DNA of 64,000 bases from Lachnospiraceae bacterium OF09-6 (GCA_003435055.1 QUMM01000017.1:1-64000); one strand, 5' to 3'. Shown: positions 39,243-48,602, counted from the first letter of the stretch. Program-made: numbers and translations. The notes: generated from the sequence alone by a model not told the origin.

Positions 39243-40346
39243 ATGTCTGGTTCAATATATGGAAAACATTTTCAGATCTCTACCTGGGGAGAATCCCACG
39301 GAAAGGCTCTCGGGGTTGTTGTAGATGGATGTCCTGCCGGAATTCCCCTCACAGAAGCGGATATTCAAAAATTTCTGGATCGCAGAAAGCCAGGACAGAA
39401 TCGCTACTCTACGCCTCGTAAAGAAGATGATGCCGCAGAGATTCTCTCTGGTGTCTTTGATGGGAAGACCACTGGCACTCCAATCTCCCTGGTCGTGTTT
39501 AATAAACAACAGCGTTCTTCTGATTATTCAGAGATTGCATCTTATTACCGGCCTGGACATGCAGATTATACCTTCGATGAAAAATATGGTTTCCGGGATT
39601 ACCGGGGTGGTGGTCGTTCTTCCGGACGCGAGACCATTGGACGTGTGGCAGCAGGTGCCATTGCCGCTAAGATTCTGGAGACTCTTGGCATCCACATTAC
39701 AGCTTACAGCAAATCGATTGGTCCCATAACCATCTCAGCGGATCGTTTTGACCTTTCCCAACGTGAATGTAATGCTCTGAACATGCCGGATGCACAGGCT
39801 GCTGAAGAAGCATCTGCCTATCTGGATACCTGTAAAAAGAACGGAGATTCCTGTGGCGGCGTTGTTGAGTGCATTGTGACCGGTATGGTTCCAGGCCTGG
39901 GTGATCCGGTCTTTGAAAAGCTATCTGCCAATCTGGCCAAAGCAATGTTCTCCATCGGCGCTGTGAAGTCTTTTGAACTGGGGGATGGCATAGCAGCTTC
40001 CCGTTCATTAGGCAGCGATAACAACGATGCATTTTCTCTTGCTTCTGATGGCAGTGTTCAGAAAACAACCAATCATTCCGGTGGCACGCTTGGTGGTATC
40101 AGTGATGGAAGCGATCTGCTTTTCCGGGTGGGCTTTAAGCCAACGCCTTCCATTTCTGCACAGCAGCATACCGTTAATAAAGATCATGAAGAAATCAATA
40201 TCAGTATCAAAGGACGTCATGATCCTATCATCGTACCGCGGGCTGTCGTTGTGGTGGAGTCTATGGCTGCACTCACCTTAGTGGATGCACTTTTTTCCAA
40301 TATGTACGCTAAGATAGATGACATTGCAGGCTTCTATCACAGATAA
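39243..40346 (+). CDS. aroC: Chorismate synthase
   Basis: A full-length protein of 367 residues. It has STWGESHGKALGVVVDGCPAG at the start, RPGHADYT, GGGRSSGRETIGRVAAGAIA and HSGGTLGGISDG, all diagnostic for AroC. It turns 5-enolpyruvylshikimate 3-phosphate into chorismate with reduced FMN, the last common step to aromatic amino acids. It stands alone here without other aro genes. The ribosome site is AAGGAGG. Confidence 0.98.
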   Translation: MSGSIYGKHFQISTWGESHGKALGVVVDGCPAGIPLTEADIQKFLDRRKPGQNRYSTPRKEDDAAEILSGVFDGKTTGTPISLVVFNKQQRSSDYSEIASYYRPGHADYTFDEKYGFRDYRGGGRSSGRETIGRVAAGAIAAKILETLGIHITAYSKSIGPITISADRFDLSQRECNALNMPDAQAAEEASAYLDTCKKNGDSCGGVVECIVTGMVPGLGDPVFEKLSANLAKAMFSIGAVKSFELGDGIAASRSLGSDNNDAFSLASDGSVQKTTNHSGGTLGGISDGSDLLFRVGFKPTPSISAQQHTVNKDHEEINISIKGRHDPIIVPRAVVVVESMAALTLVDALFSNMYAKIDDIAGFYHR

Positions 40347-40350
40347 CTTG

Positions 40351-40391
40351 AAAAGGACGGCGAAATCTCAAACAGATTTCACCGTCCTTTT
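40351..40391. terminator. Bidirectional terminator after aroC
   Basis: An 18-bp stem, AAAAGGACGGCGAAATCT with AGATTTCACCGTCCTTTT (one mismatch), and a 5-nt loop. It serves aroC on the plus strand and the lactonase-like gene on the minus strand. Confidence 0.85.
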
Positions 40392-40395
40392 GTGT

Positions 40396-41478
40396 CTATT
40401 TGTTTTCCACTGTCTCTTCATCCCCGGACAATTTATAAATCAGAATGCAGTTCGGCGTGTCAACCGAAATTGGTCTGCCCTTCATAATTAATGTATGTTT
40501 CTCATAATCGATGGAAAAGAATCGAATCTCATTGGATTCATGATTCAGTGTGATCAGAGTCCGCTCATCCGGAAATACTTCAATATCTTTCGGATACTTT
40601 CCACTGATTGGCAGCTTCAGGATCTCAGATACCATGCCTGTTTCCTGATTGATCTCATAGATCGCCACACTGTTGTCTCCAGCTGTAGAACAATACAGAT
40701 ATCTTCCACTTGGAGAAATCCGCAGCCCGGAGCTGGCGCATCCAATCTCCTGCACATCCATTCGGGTATCCACTTTCTGAAGCAATTCAAACTTTGGAAT
40801 CTTCTCACTGCCATCATAAGAGTAAACCAGCAGTTCATTGCTCAGCTCACAGTTTACATAGGCAAACCGGCCATCCTTGCCAAATCGGATCAATCTCGGC
40901 CCAGATTCCAGATCACATCGTACAATATCCAACAGAGTCAGTTTTCCGCTGGTTGGGTTTACCTTATAGATATTAATGTGGTCAATTCCGCAATCCACTA
41001 CGCACAGGAACTTACCATCTGGTGTCGGCATTGCACAGCTGATATGAGGCCGAAAATTACGCTCCGCTACACTGAACAGCCCCTTATGAAAAATTCCATC
41101 CATCACACTGCCCAGTCTGCCATCACGATGGGTATGCACTACGGTAATCTTTCCATCATGATAACCAGCCACAAACAAGAACTTTCCCCTCTGATCTGTA
41201 GAGAGAAAACAGCCTCTCATACCATCAATTCCCACTTTATTGATTGCTGTCAGATCGCCGGTCTTCTGATTAATTTTCAGTACCTCTACCCCTTCATCTG
41301 CAATAGAATACAAATACTTTCCGTTAGTAGATGTCGTCAGATGCGATGCATTATTCACCGGAACAACGTTCCTCTCTGTCATATACCCCGCTTCTACATC
41401 CATATCATATACATGAACGCCCACACTGCTTCCATGGGTATACGTACCTACATATGCAACATATCTATCTTTGCCCAT
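40396..41478 (-). CDS. Lactonase family (beta-propeller) protein
   Basis: 360 residues in the seven-bladed propeller family that includes 6-phosphogluconolactonase of the YbhE/Pgl type. It opens RYVAYVGTYTHGSSVGVHVY and has repeated blade motifs such as GRFAYVNCELSNELLVYSY, SPSGRYLYCS and FPDERTLITLNHESNEI. A phosphogluconolactonase role is possible, but many family members have other or unknown substrates and no zwf or gnd is near. It is a single gene with its own promoter. Confidence 0.8.
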   Translation of the reverse strand: MGKDRYVAYVGTYTHGSSVGVHVYDMDVEAGYMTERNVVPVNNASHLTTSTNGKYLYSIADEGVEVLKINQKTGDLTAINKVGIDGMRGCFLSTDQRGKFLFVAGYHDGKITVVHTHRDGRLGSVMDGIFHKGLFSVAERNFRPHISCAMPTPDGKFLCVVDCGIDHINIYKVNPTSGKLTLLDIVRCDLESGPRLIRFGKDGRFAYVNCELSNELLVYSYDGSEKIPKFELLQKVDTRMDVQEIGCASSGLRISPSGRYLYCSTAGDNSVAIYEINQETGMVSEILKLPISGKYPKDIEVFPDERTLITLNHESNEIRFFSIDYEKHTLIMKGRPISVDTPNCILIYKLSGDEETVENK

Positions 41479-41515
41479 ACCAAATATGTCCTTTCACATA
41501 AGTAAATTTGTATTC

Positions 41516-41544
41516 AATATAACATAATTCCTCATTTTTGTTAA
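41516..41544 (-). promoter_or_regulatory. Promoter of the lactonase-like gene
   Basis: TTAACA (41539-41544), a 17-bp spacer and TATATT (41516-41521) on the minus strand. Confidence 0.6.
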
Positions 41545-41586
41545 TACAGTTCCAAATTTTTTTGCGTCTTTTTTGATTTTTTTATT

Positions 41587-42477
41587 CTATAACCTCAGTA
41601 ACTTCGATATATCCGGCTGTCCCCATCCCTGACGGTTACGTTCCATTCCAAGATCTCTGGCTGATTCTTTCAGCCGCATTTTTACTTCCACATTGGTCAG
41701 CCAGGGTTCTTTTTCCAGCAGTAATGCAACTGCTCCGGATATCATAGGCGTTGCCATGGATGTTCCGCTTTTCTGGCAGTAGAATTTCCGTGATCCGGCA
41801 GTGCCAGAACGACCGGTACAAAAAGCATTGCAGGACCAGATCTGGTTTCCCGGTGCCACCAAATCCGGCTTGCAGACACAGGCATAAGTAGGGCCACATC
41901 CAGAATACCAGTTGTGCTGATCTTCTGACATCCCCACCGTAATCACTTTCCGGCTGTTGCCTGGTGCTGTAATCGTGCATGGGTAAGGTCCCAGATTGCC
42001 TGCAGCACATACCACAACAATATTATGATCCCAGGCCTGTTCCACGCTCTCAATGAGTTTCTGATCCTGTTCATTTCCTTCCCGTACACTTCCTACTGAG
42101 ATGTTCATAATGCGAATTCCATAATCTTTACAATGATGAATCACCCATTGTATCCCATGGATTACCTGTTCCCGTTTTCCATTTCCATTTTTATCCAACA
42201 CTTTCAGGCTGATCAGATCCGCTCCGGGAGCAATCCCCCGGTACTCTTTCTGCAAGGTTCCTTCTCCGCAGAGAATCCCGGAAACGTGGGTTCCATGTCC
42301 ATAATCATCGTAGCATGTCTGGGATCCATTTACAAAATCTCTGAAGCAGACCATTCTGTTTTTCAGATCCGGATGCTTTGCCACACCAGTATCCAGCACT
42401 GCTACCCGCACTCCTTTTCCAGTCCATCCTTTCTGCCAGGCTTTTTCTGCCTGTAATACTTTTACTGCCTGTTTCAA
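41587..42477 (-). CDS. Subtilisin-like serine protease (S8), probably intracellular
   Basis: 296 residues with no signal peptide. The complete triad is present: VAVLDTG (D29), YGHGTHVSG (H61) and KSGTSMATPMISG (S240), with oxyanion Asn in CAAGN. The short N-terminus (AEKAWQKGWTGKGV) resembles AprX-type intracellular subtilases with little or no propeptide. It is divergent from the Csp-like protease gene, about 110 bases away, with a 41-bp inverted-repeat element in the gap. A link to sporulation or germination is suggested only by that neighbour. Confidence 0.88.
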   Translation of the reverse strand: MKQAVKVLQAEKAWQKGWTGKGVRVAVLDTGVAKHPDLKNRMVCFRDFVNGSQTCYDDYGHGTHVSGILCGEGTLQKEYRGIAPGADLISLKVLDKNGNGKREQVIHGIQWVIHHCKDYGIRIMNISVGSVREGNEQDQKLIESVEQAWDHNIVVVCAAGNLGPYPCTITAPGNSRKVITVGMSEDQHNWYSGCGPTYACVCKPDLVAPGNQIWSCNAFCTGRSGTAGSRKFYCQKSGTSMATPMISGAVALLLEKEPWLTNVEVKMRLKESARDLGMERNRQGWGQPDISKLLRL

Positions 42478-42533
42478 ATAGATCTCCCCTTTTGACTTTT
42501 TGTCTGCGGCAACATATACTTAAAAAAAAGATG

Positions 42534-42574
42534 GTAGCTGTTCAGAACCCACTGTGAAGGTAATGAACAGATAC
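42534..42574. repeat. 41-bp inverted-repeat element (minimal form, copy B)
   Basis: GTAGCTGTTCAGAACC (42534-42549) and GGTAATGAACAGATAC (42559-42574) are imperfect inverted repeats joined by CACTGTGAA. The arms match the ends of the 142-bp elements. It ends 14 bases before the Csp-like start and so overlaps its leader. Confidence 0.6.
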
Positions 42575-42588
42575 AAAAGGTGTTTTTT

Positions 42589-44312
42589 ATGGCCGCTGAT
42601 ACACTAGAAACAATGGTACTATCTAATACTTATGCAGATCTCATTGTCCCTGTTCAGTCGGATACCGAAGATTTTCTGAAAACTTACCGCTCATTTGGTG
42701 CACAGCTTTTTGGAGGACGTCTTGGAATGCTTCACGTTCCAAGGGAGCATTACGATCTGCAATATCGTGTTTCTTATTCTAATATTCCTAAACTCTATAC
42801 TCCACTGGACTATGAAAGTCTGAATGCTTCCGGTATTCTTCAGGTTCAAATCAGACCATCCCTTGGATATAAAGGAAAAGGCGTTCTTTTAGGATTTCTG
42901 GATACCGGCATCGACTACACCAGGCCAGCTTTTCGTACCACTTCTGGCCAGAGCCGCATTCTTGGCATCTGGGATCAGACGATTTCTTCTTCCGAAACGC
43001 CGTATGACCTGGGCTATGGTACCGCTTATACCAGAGAACAGATTAATCTGGCACTTCAAAGTGAATCTCCTTTTTCACTGCTTCCTTCCCAGGATCTAAA
43101 TGGACATGGCACATTTCTTGCCAGTGTAGCTGCCGGCTCTCCGGATCCGGAGAATCAATTTCTTGGGGCTGCCCCGGAAGCAGATCTGGCTGTTGTCCGT
43201 CTGAAAGAAGCCAAACCATATCTGACGCAATATTTTCTGGTCGACAGCGACCAGCCTGTTTTTCAGGAACCGATATCATGATGGGAATCCGCTATCTGGT
43301 TATTTTGTCAATTCTATATGAAAAGCCACTGGTTATCTGTATGGGACTTGGCACCAGTCAGGGAGACCACAGTGGAAACAGTGCACTGGACCGCCTTCTG
43401 ACCTATTATGTAGATTATCAGAACTGTTTCTGCGCCTGCGCAGCTGGCAATGAGGCCTCATCCGGGCATCACTTTTTTTCTTCTGACAACACCAGGGAAT
43501 CAATGCTGGTAGAACTAAATGTCAGTACTGCTCATCCTGGATTCTGCATGGAATTTTGGGCTCTGTCACCAGCTTTGTACACGCTCTCTGTCACCTCTCC
43601 CCTTGGAGAAACGATTTCAGAAATTACACCACAACAGGGACTTCGCAGTTCCTATCAATTTTTCGGTGAACGCACGGTAATAGAAATTCGATACGAAATT
43701 GCAGAATATCATTCTGGATTTCAACTGATCCTTATCCGCATGCTTACTCCTACGGAAGGCATCTGGACATTTCGTATTCAAAACCGGACTCAGATACAGA
43801 ATACTTTCCATCTGTGGCTCCCTGTCAGCAACTTTTTATCAAAAGATGTCTATTTTCTGACCCCAGATCCTAATACAACAATCACAAATCCCGGCAATAC
43901 AGAAGCATTAATCACCGTAGGAGGCTATGACAGCCGATCTGGCAGCATCTGGCCTGCCTCTGGCAGAGGCTATACACTGAGCAATCAAATCAAGCCAGAA
44001 CTGGCTGCTCCGGCTGTGGATGTCTATGGTTCGGCTGCTGCCGACGGTTCTTCTCAGGAAAGGCCACCCCTTTCACCTTTTATCAGAAAAACCGGAACGT
44101 CTCTCTCCTGTGCACTGACAGCCGGTGCAATTGCTCTTCTGGTTAACTGGGGAATGGAACGATCCTCACTTTTTTACTCTCCACTGACCAATCGTTCTGT
44201 AAAAAATTATCTGATTCGTGGTGCCAGACGCAGCTCTTCTTTTTCTTATCCGAATCAGGAATGGGGATACGGCGAACTGGATCTGTATGGAGTATTTGCT
44301 TCTCTGCTGTAA
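42589..44312 (+). CDS. Csp-like germination subtilase (S8, frameshifted)
   Basis: 574 residues after adding one base. The N-terminal prodomain (YADLIVPVQ...FLKTYRSFGAQLFGGRLGML) is followed by LGYKGKGVLLGFLDTGIDY (D105), RILGIWDQTI, DLNGHGTFLAS (H173), and KTGTSLSCALTAGAIAL (S505). Between His and Ser lies an insert of about 130 residues (VELNVSTAHPGFCMEF to IQNRTQIQNTFHLWL) like the jelly-roll domain of clostridial CspB. All three catalytic residues are kept, so it looks active, unlike CspC. Csp proteases activate the cortex hydrolase SleC during germination. The frame breaks at about 43270 (GAACCG). ATG 42589 was preferred to GTG 42580 because of the AAAGG spacing. Confidence 0.8.
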
Positions 44313-44369
44313 CCAAAGTACTCTCCTTTGCATACAGTGAACTGTATAGAAAAACATGGAGGATTTCTC

Positions 44370-44609
44370 ATGAGTGATTTAACAGCAACAAACTGCGGAT
44401 GTGATAATGGATGCAATTCCGGATGTAGCTCTCTCTTCAACAACAACGGTAACTGCGGATGCTCCATCATCTGGATTCTTCTGCTGCTGAATATCTGCGG
44501 CGGAAACGGCTGCGGCCATTCTTCCTGCGGATGTGGTGAAAACAACAATTGCCTGCTGATTCTTCTGTTGCTTTTATGCTGCAATGGAGACTGTGGCCTG
44601 AACTTCTGA
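44370..44609 (+). CDS. Small Cys/Gly/Asn-rich protein, chorion-like high-cysteine family
   Basis: 79 residues with 14 cysteines, in CGC and GC pairs with Asn and Ser, plus two hydrophobic patches (SIIWILLLLNIC and CLLILLLLLCC). The opening MSDLTATNCGC is like small proteins named in databases as chorion class high-cysteine, found in Lachnospiraceae. The start is set at the ATG after TGGAGG; an upstream in-frame ATG has no site. It is 57 bases after the Csp-like gene and ends at a strong terminator. A spore-coat or surface role is a guess from composition and neighbour. Confidence 0.65.
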   Translation: MSDLTATNCGCDNGCNSGCSSLFNNNGNCGCSIIWILLLLNICGGNGCGHSSCGCGENNNCLLILLLLLCCNGDCGLNF

Positions 44610-44636
44610 TTTCTCAGAATTCTCTTTTTACTAAAG

Positions 44637-44676
44637 ACGGTACGTGCCGGATTTCCGGTACGTACCGTTTTTTCTT
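44637..44676 (+). terminator. Strong terminator after the Cys-rich gene
   Basis: ACGGTACGTGCCGG pairs with CCGGTACGTACCGT (one G-U) around a tiny loop, followed by T6. Confidence 0.9.
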
Positions 44677-44686
44677 TTTGTCAGTT

Positions 44687-44860
44687 CTAATTTTTTTTCT
44701 TCTCGTCATTGTTTTTTCTGTCTTTACGCTGCTGTTTTTTCAGATATTGAGACTGCTCTTTCTTTTCAGGCATTCTTCATCCACTTCATAAAATGCATTT
44801 CCATCTATCACTATATGAGTTTTCACCACATTCCTCCTGATACTTACTCTATAGTATCAG
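44687..44860 (-). other. Possible decayed small gene in the 44610-44916 gap
   Basis: On the minus strand an AGGAGG site is followed by frames reading KTHIVIDGNAFYEVDEE and then, after a shift, MPEKKEQSQYLKKQQRKD to a stop at 44687. At least two frame changes are needed to join a start to these parts, so this is a weak candidate. A TGATACT...AGTATCA inverted repeat lies at 44839-44860. Nothing else is seen in this gap. Confidence 0.25.
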
Positions 44861-44916
44861 CATATGCATCATACATTTTCCTGTAACTGCATATACTAAA
44901 CAAAAAAGGAATTCCT

Positions 44917-45240
44917 ATGGAACCAAATCAGGAACATGATATTCCGGCAGTCGATCAGATTGCAAATGGTGAGAATCTGCAAATGTATAAAGCCATGATT
45001 CCCTACTTTCCTAAAAATATGCAGCGAAGTCTGGCACTGTTGATCAAAATGGTTGAAATGAATCATCTGCTTTCTTTTTATAACAGTCCCATGTCCGCCT
45101 GTGCCATGCCGGAAACTCACAATCCGGAAGAAATTCTTTCTCAGCTGCGGCAATATGGCAATGACAGACAAAACCAGCAGATTGATCAGATCTCCAATCT
45201 GATTACCATGCTGAAGCTTTACCAGACTTATAATGAATAG
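44917..45240 (+). CDS. Conserved-looking small protein of unknown function
   Basis: 107 residues, predicted helical, with no signal peptide or membrane segment. A run of hydrophobic and polar heptad-like positions (KNMQRSLALLIKMVEMNHLL) and a Gln-rich C-terminus (QLRQYGNDRQNQQIDQISNL) suggest coiled coils. It has an AAGGA site eight bases before ATG and is followed after 15 bases by another small gene, so the two form an operon. I recognise no family. Confidence 0.6.
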   Translation: MEPNQEHDIPAVDQIANGENLQMYKAMIPYFPKNMQRSLALLIKMVEMNHLLSFYNSPMSACAMPETHNPEEILSQLRQYGNDRQNQQIDQISNLITMLKLYQTYNE

Positions 45241-45255
45241 AAAGGAGATTCCGCT

Positions 45256-45543
45256 ATGGATCACAACTGGATACACGACAAAGAACTTGCAGGTATTGAT
45301 GCGCAAAAGCTTCAGACACTGGCATCCTTATCAGAACAGGGACATGGGCTGGGGCAAAAAGAGCTGCTGCCATTTCTCATGGCAGCAGCTTCACGTACTG
45401 GTAAACAATCGATTTCTTTTTCAAATCAGGAAATGCAGCTTATCCTGACTGTTCTCAAAAAGGATAAGTCACCGGAAGAACAGGCGAAAATGGATCGTCT
45501 GTTTGCTCTTATGCAGCAAATGCAACATCGAACCAGTTACTGA
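45256..45543 (+). CDS. Small helical protein of unknown function
   Basis: 95 residues with no membrane segment. It has an AAGGAG ribosome site. The pattern LQTLASLSEQGHGLGQKELLPFLM and a Gln/Met-rich end (LFALMQQMQHRTSY) suggest a helical bundle. It is the second gene of a two-gene operon. Its stop overlaps the convergent cinA stop by seven bases, with no terminator between them. I recognise no family and can assign no role. Confidence 0.6.
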   Translation: MDHNWIHDKELAGIDAQKLQTLASLSEQGHGLGQKELLPFLMAAASRTGKQSISFSNQEMQLILTVLKKDKSPEEQAKMDRLFALMQQMQHRTSY

Positions 45544-46685
45544 TCCGCAAGGATGCATTCTCGAAGCAGCAGCAATGCCTGTACCACTGACTGCTCCCGT
45601 ATCTGGCGACGATCACCTTTAAAATGACATTCCCGTACCACCGTTCTGTTCTTATAGCAACAGGCAATGTAAACCAGACCAACTGGCTTTCCTTCCTCCG
45701 CTGCCGGTCCGGCCAATCCTGTAAGAGAAATGCAGGCATCCGCACCGGTGGCGAACACACCATTTTTTGCCATTTCTTTTGCGGTGCGATCACTGACCGC
45801 TCCGTATTCTTTCAAAGTCGTTTTCTTAACATCAAGGAGCTTTCTCTTTGCTCTGTTGCAATAGGTTACAAAGCCCTGTTTAAATACTTCTGATGCTCCC
45901 GGCACTGCTGTGAAACGAGCTGCCAGAAGTCCTCCCGTCAGTGACTCTGCTGTTGTCAAAGTAAGCTCTCGTTCCTTTAACAGGTCAAGTACAGAAGCCT
46001 CCAGAGATACTGTATCATTGGTTGCATAAATGTAAGCACCAAATTTTTCCTGAAAAGTCTTCAACACCGGTTTCAATGCTTTTTTTGCTGAATGATCTTC
46101 TGTGGAACCGGTCATCATTCGGATCTGTATCTCACCCATATAGGCAGTAAGCGTCATCTCCACTGCAGGGTTCTTCTCTTTCAGTTCTGTAATCAGCTTT
46201 CTGACTTCCGCCTCTTCCATACCACACATCTTCACAGTTGCTGAATATACGGTATCCTTCAGTTCTTTTTGAAGCATACGGAATAATTCCTGTTCGAATA
46301 TAGACTGCAGCTCCTCTTCTGGAAGTAAAATCAGCTTTTTTTCTTCCTCTTTCAGGATCACTCCGGCATAACTGCCACCGTGGCGTTCTAAAAGGACATC
46401 CTGCTCAGCCAGCTCATCATTTTTTCGATTCAGCACTTTTTCTGCAATCAGCTTTTTCACTGTTTTCAGATCTTTGCCATTCTGACAGATTATCATTATC
46501 ACAGAAGAACGCTTCCATGCCTGCGCAATGATTTCTGTCAAATGTGTATTCTCCATCGTTACATTCATGCGACTCACTACAGGAGCTCCAAGCTGTGCAC
46601 ATTTTTCCATAACGTAAGCCGCCTGCCTGTCAGAATCTGTTGCAAGTAACAAATCTGCTTCTACTGAAATCAACTCTATATCCAT
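45537..46685 (-). CDS. cinA: CinA-like protein, nicotinamide-nucleotide amidase domain
   Basis: About 382 residues. The C-terminal domain is typical CinA: TLTTAESLTGGLLAARFTAV, GFVTYCNRAKRKLL, EYGAVSDRTAKEMA and ISLTGLAGPAAEEGKPVGLV, which in bacteria deamidates NMN. The N-terminal molybdopterin-binding-like (MoCF/COG1058) domain is weakly conserved: the usual NTN...L motif region is altered (SRMNVTMEN). The start is set at the ATG with the better GGAGG spacing. It lies in a run with pgsA and rimO, as in many Firmicutes. Confidence 0.85.
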   Translation of the reverse strand: MDIELISVEADLLLATDSDRQAAYVMEKCAQLGAPVVSRMNVTMENTHLTEIIAQAWKRSSVIMIICQNGKDLKTVKKLIAEKVLNRKNDELAEQDVLLERHGGSYAGVILKEEEKKLILLPEEELQSIFEQELFRMLQKELKDTVYSATVKMCGMEEAEVRKLITELKEKNPAVEMTLTAYMGEIQIRMMTGSTEDHSAKKALKPVLKTFQEKFGAYIYATNDTVSLEASVLDLLKERELTLTTAESLTGGLLAARFTAVPGASEVFKQGFVTYCNRAKRKLLDVKKTTLKEYGAVSDRTAKEMAKNGVFATGADACISLTGLAGPAAEEGKPVGLVYIACCYKNRTVVRECHFKGDRRQIREQSVVQALLLLRECILADQ

Positions 46686-46741
46686 CATACCCTCCACCTG
46701 AGTTCCGGCCTGCTTTTCAGACCTGTTTTATGCAATTATAT

Positions 46742-47278
46742 TTATGACTGCATGTTTAATACTTTCTTATTCTTCCAGATATAATCTGCCAGAGAGACAA
46801 CTGTCAGTATCAGTGCCACCCACATGAAGATCTGCTCCAGAATAGTAAAGATCCCTCCAAGGTTTGCAATCAGTAATATAATCATGATCATCTGGGATAC
46901 CGTCTTGAATTTTCCCCACCAGCTTGCTGCTATTACAATTCCATTATCTGCTGCAATCAGGCGGAAACCACTGATGGCGAATTCACGGCTGATGATGATA
47001 ATAACCATCCATGCCGGCAGTCGATCCATGGAAACCAGACAAATCATTGCTGCACTGACCAGCAGTTTGTCTGCCAGTGGATCCATAAATTTTCCAAAGT
47101 TCGTCACCAGATGGTTCTTGCGGGCAATATAGCCATCCAGGAAATCTGTCATACTGGCAATGATGAAAATTGCCAATGCTGCAAATCTTCCATTTCCATC
47201 CGGAGTAATCTGCATAATCATAACAAAAGGTACAATTAAAATCATTCTTATGGTTGTTAGCGTATTAGGCAAATTCAT
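46742..47278 (-). CDS. pgsA: CDP-diacylglycerol-glycerol-3-phosphate 3-phosphatidyltransferase
   Basis: 178 residues, polytopic. It opens MNLPNTLTTIRMILIVPFVM and has the CDP-alcohol transferase motif DxxDGxxAR...GxxxDxxxD, seen as DFLDGYIARKNHLVTNFGKF and then MDPLADKLL. It makes phosphatidylglycerol phosphate, the first committed step to phosphatidylglycerol, the donor used by LTA synthases. It overlaps the end of rimO by 14 bases and is translationally coupled. Confidence 0.96.
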   Translation of the reverse strand: MNLPNTLTTIRMILIVPFVMIMQITPDGNGRFAALAIFIIASMTDFLDGYIARKNHLVTNFGKFMDPLADKLLVSAAMICLVSMDRLPAWMVIIIISREFAISGFRLIAADNGIVIAASWWGKFKTVSQMIMIILLIANLGGIFTILEQIFMWVALILTVVSLADYIWKNKKVLNMQS

Positions 47279-48599
47279 CTTCCAACTCTCCTGTCAAATC
47301 GTATTCCAAAGCGCCTGTAATCTTTACTTTTGCAAAGTCACCGGACATTAGTGTCTCAGCTGTATCGATAAACAGATACCCGTCGATTCCCGGTGCATCA
47401 GCGTAGGTTCTGGCCACATATACATTCTCATCAGAAAGATATCCTTCTACCATGGCAAGCATCGTTCTTCCGATCTTTTCCTCATTTTTATCCAGAGATA
47501 CTTCCTGCTGAAGCTCCATCAATTCTTCCTGACGGTCCTTTTTCACCTCTTCATCGATCTGATCTTCCATGGACGCTGCCGGTGTATCCTCTTCCTGAGA
47601 ATAAGTAAATACACCCAGACGGTCAAATTCCATCTCATCCACAAAAGCCATCAGTTCTTCATGATCCTCCTGGGTCTCACCAGGAAATCCTGTGATCAAT
47701 GTAGTACGCAGTGCAATATCGGGTATCTCTCTTCTGAGCTTTTCAATGATCTCTTCCAGCTGTGCTCTGGAGGTACGTCTGCCCATTCGCTTCAAGATCC
47801 GGTCACTTGCATGCTGAATCGGGAGATCCAGGTAATGACAGATCTTTTTCTCATCCCGGATCGTTTCGATCAACTCATCGTATATCTCTTCCGGATAGCA
47901 ATATAATACACGAATCCAGCGAATTCCTTTGATTTCACATAATTTCTTCAGCAGGATGTGAAGTGATTTCTTACCGTAAAGATCTACGCCATAAAGAGTA
48001 GTCTCCTGTGCTACCAGAATCAGTTCTTTCACGCCCTGATCTGCCAGATCCTGTGCTTCTTTTAACAGTCGTTCCAAAGGCACACTGCGATAGCTTCCTC
48101 TGATCTTTGGAATAATGCAATACGTACAATGCTTGTCGCATCCTTCTGCGATCTTCAGATGAGCATAATGACCACCCGTAGTCACCACTCGCTTTGCATC
48201 AATCTCTACCAGTCTGTCTACATCCTGTATATCCAGTTCTTTCTGACCTGCCAGTGTCTTTTCAATTACTTCAAAGATCTCATCATGGGCTGTAGTACCA
48301 ATCACTGCATCCACTTCTTCAATTTCATCCATAATCTCCTGCTTATAGCGCTGTGCCAGACATCCCGTCACAATCAGAGCTTTACAGCGTCCTGACTTAC
48401 GATATTCTGCCATTTCCAGAATATTCTGGATGCTTTCTTCTTTGGCATCATGTATAAAACAGCAGGTATTGATCACTATCACATCAGCCTGTGTCTCATC
48501 ATCTGTCAGTGTGAATCCTTTCTGGGTCAAAAGACCAAGCATCTGTTCTGAATCAACCAGATTCTTGTCACATCCCAGTGATATGAATAAAATATTCAT
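47265..48599 (-). CDS. rimO: Ribosomal protein S12 methylthiotransferase
   Basis: 444 residues: an N-terminal UPF0004 domain (ISLGCDKNLVDSEQML, with cysteines for the auxiliary cluster), a radical SAM core with GCDKHCTYCIIPKIRG (CX3CX2C), and a C-terminal TRAM domain. The opening and SLGCDKNLVDSE are more like RimO than MiaB. It adds a methylthio group to an Asp of ribosomal protein S12. It is co-transcribed with pgsA downstream and lies just after the DUF308 gene. Confidence 0.95.
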   Translation of the reverse strand: MNILFISLGCDKNLVDSEQMLGLLTQKGFTLTDDETQADVIVINTCCFIHDAKEESIQNILEMAEYRKSGRCKALIVTGCLAQRYKQEIMDEIEEVDAVIGTTAHDEIFEVIEKTLAGQKELDIQDVDRLVEIDAKRVVTTGGHYAHLKIAEGCDKHCTYCIIPKIRGSYRSVPLERLLKEAQDLADQGVKELILVAQETTLYGVDLYGKKSLHILLKKLCEIKGIRWIRVLYCYPEEIYDELIETIRDEKKICHYLDLPIQHASDRILKRMGRRTSRAQLEEIIEKLRREIPDIALRTTLITGFPGETQEDHEELMAFVDEMEFDRLGVFTYSQEEDTPAASMEDQIDEEVKKDRQEELMELQQEVSLDKNEEKIGRTMLAMVEGYLSDENVYVARTYADAPGIDGYLFIDTAETLMSGDFAKVKITGALEYDLTGELEDEFA

Positions 48600-48602
48600 C
48601 CG

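Noticed and set aside
42589..44312. Csp-like gene as two separate proteases
   Set aside because: The Asp and His lie in the first frame and the Ser in the second; neither alone is a full S8 domain, and one added base joins them.
44687..44827. Clean small gene on the minus strand after the Cys-rich gene
   Set aside because: A good AGGAGG is present, but at least two frame changes are needed; kept only as a low-confidence feature.
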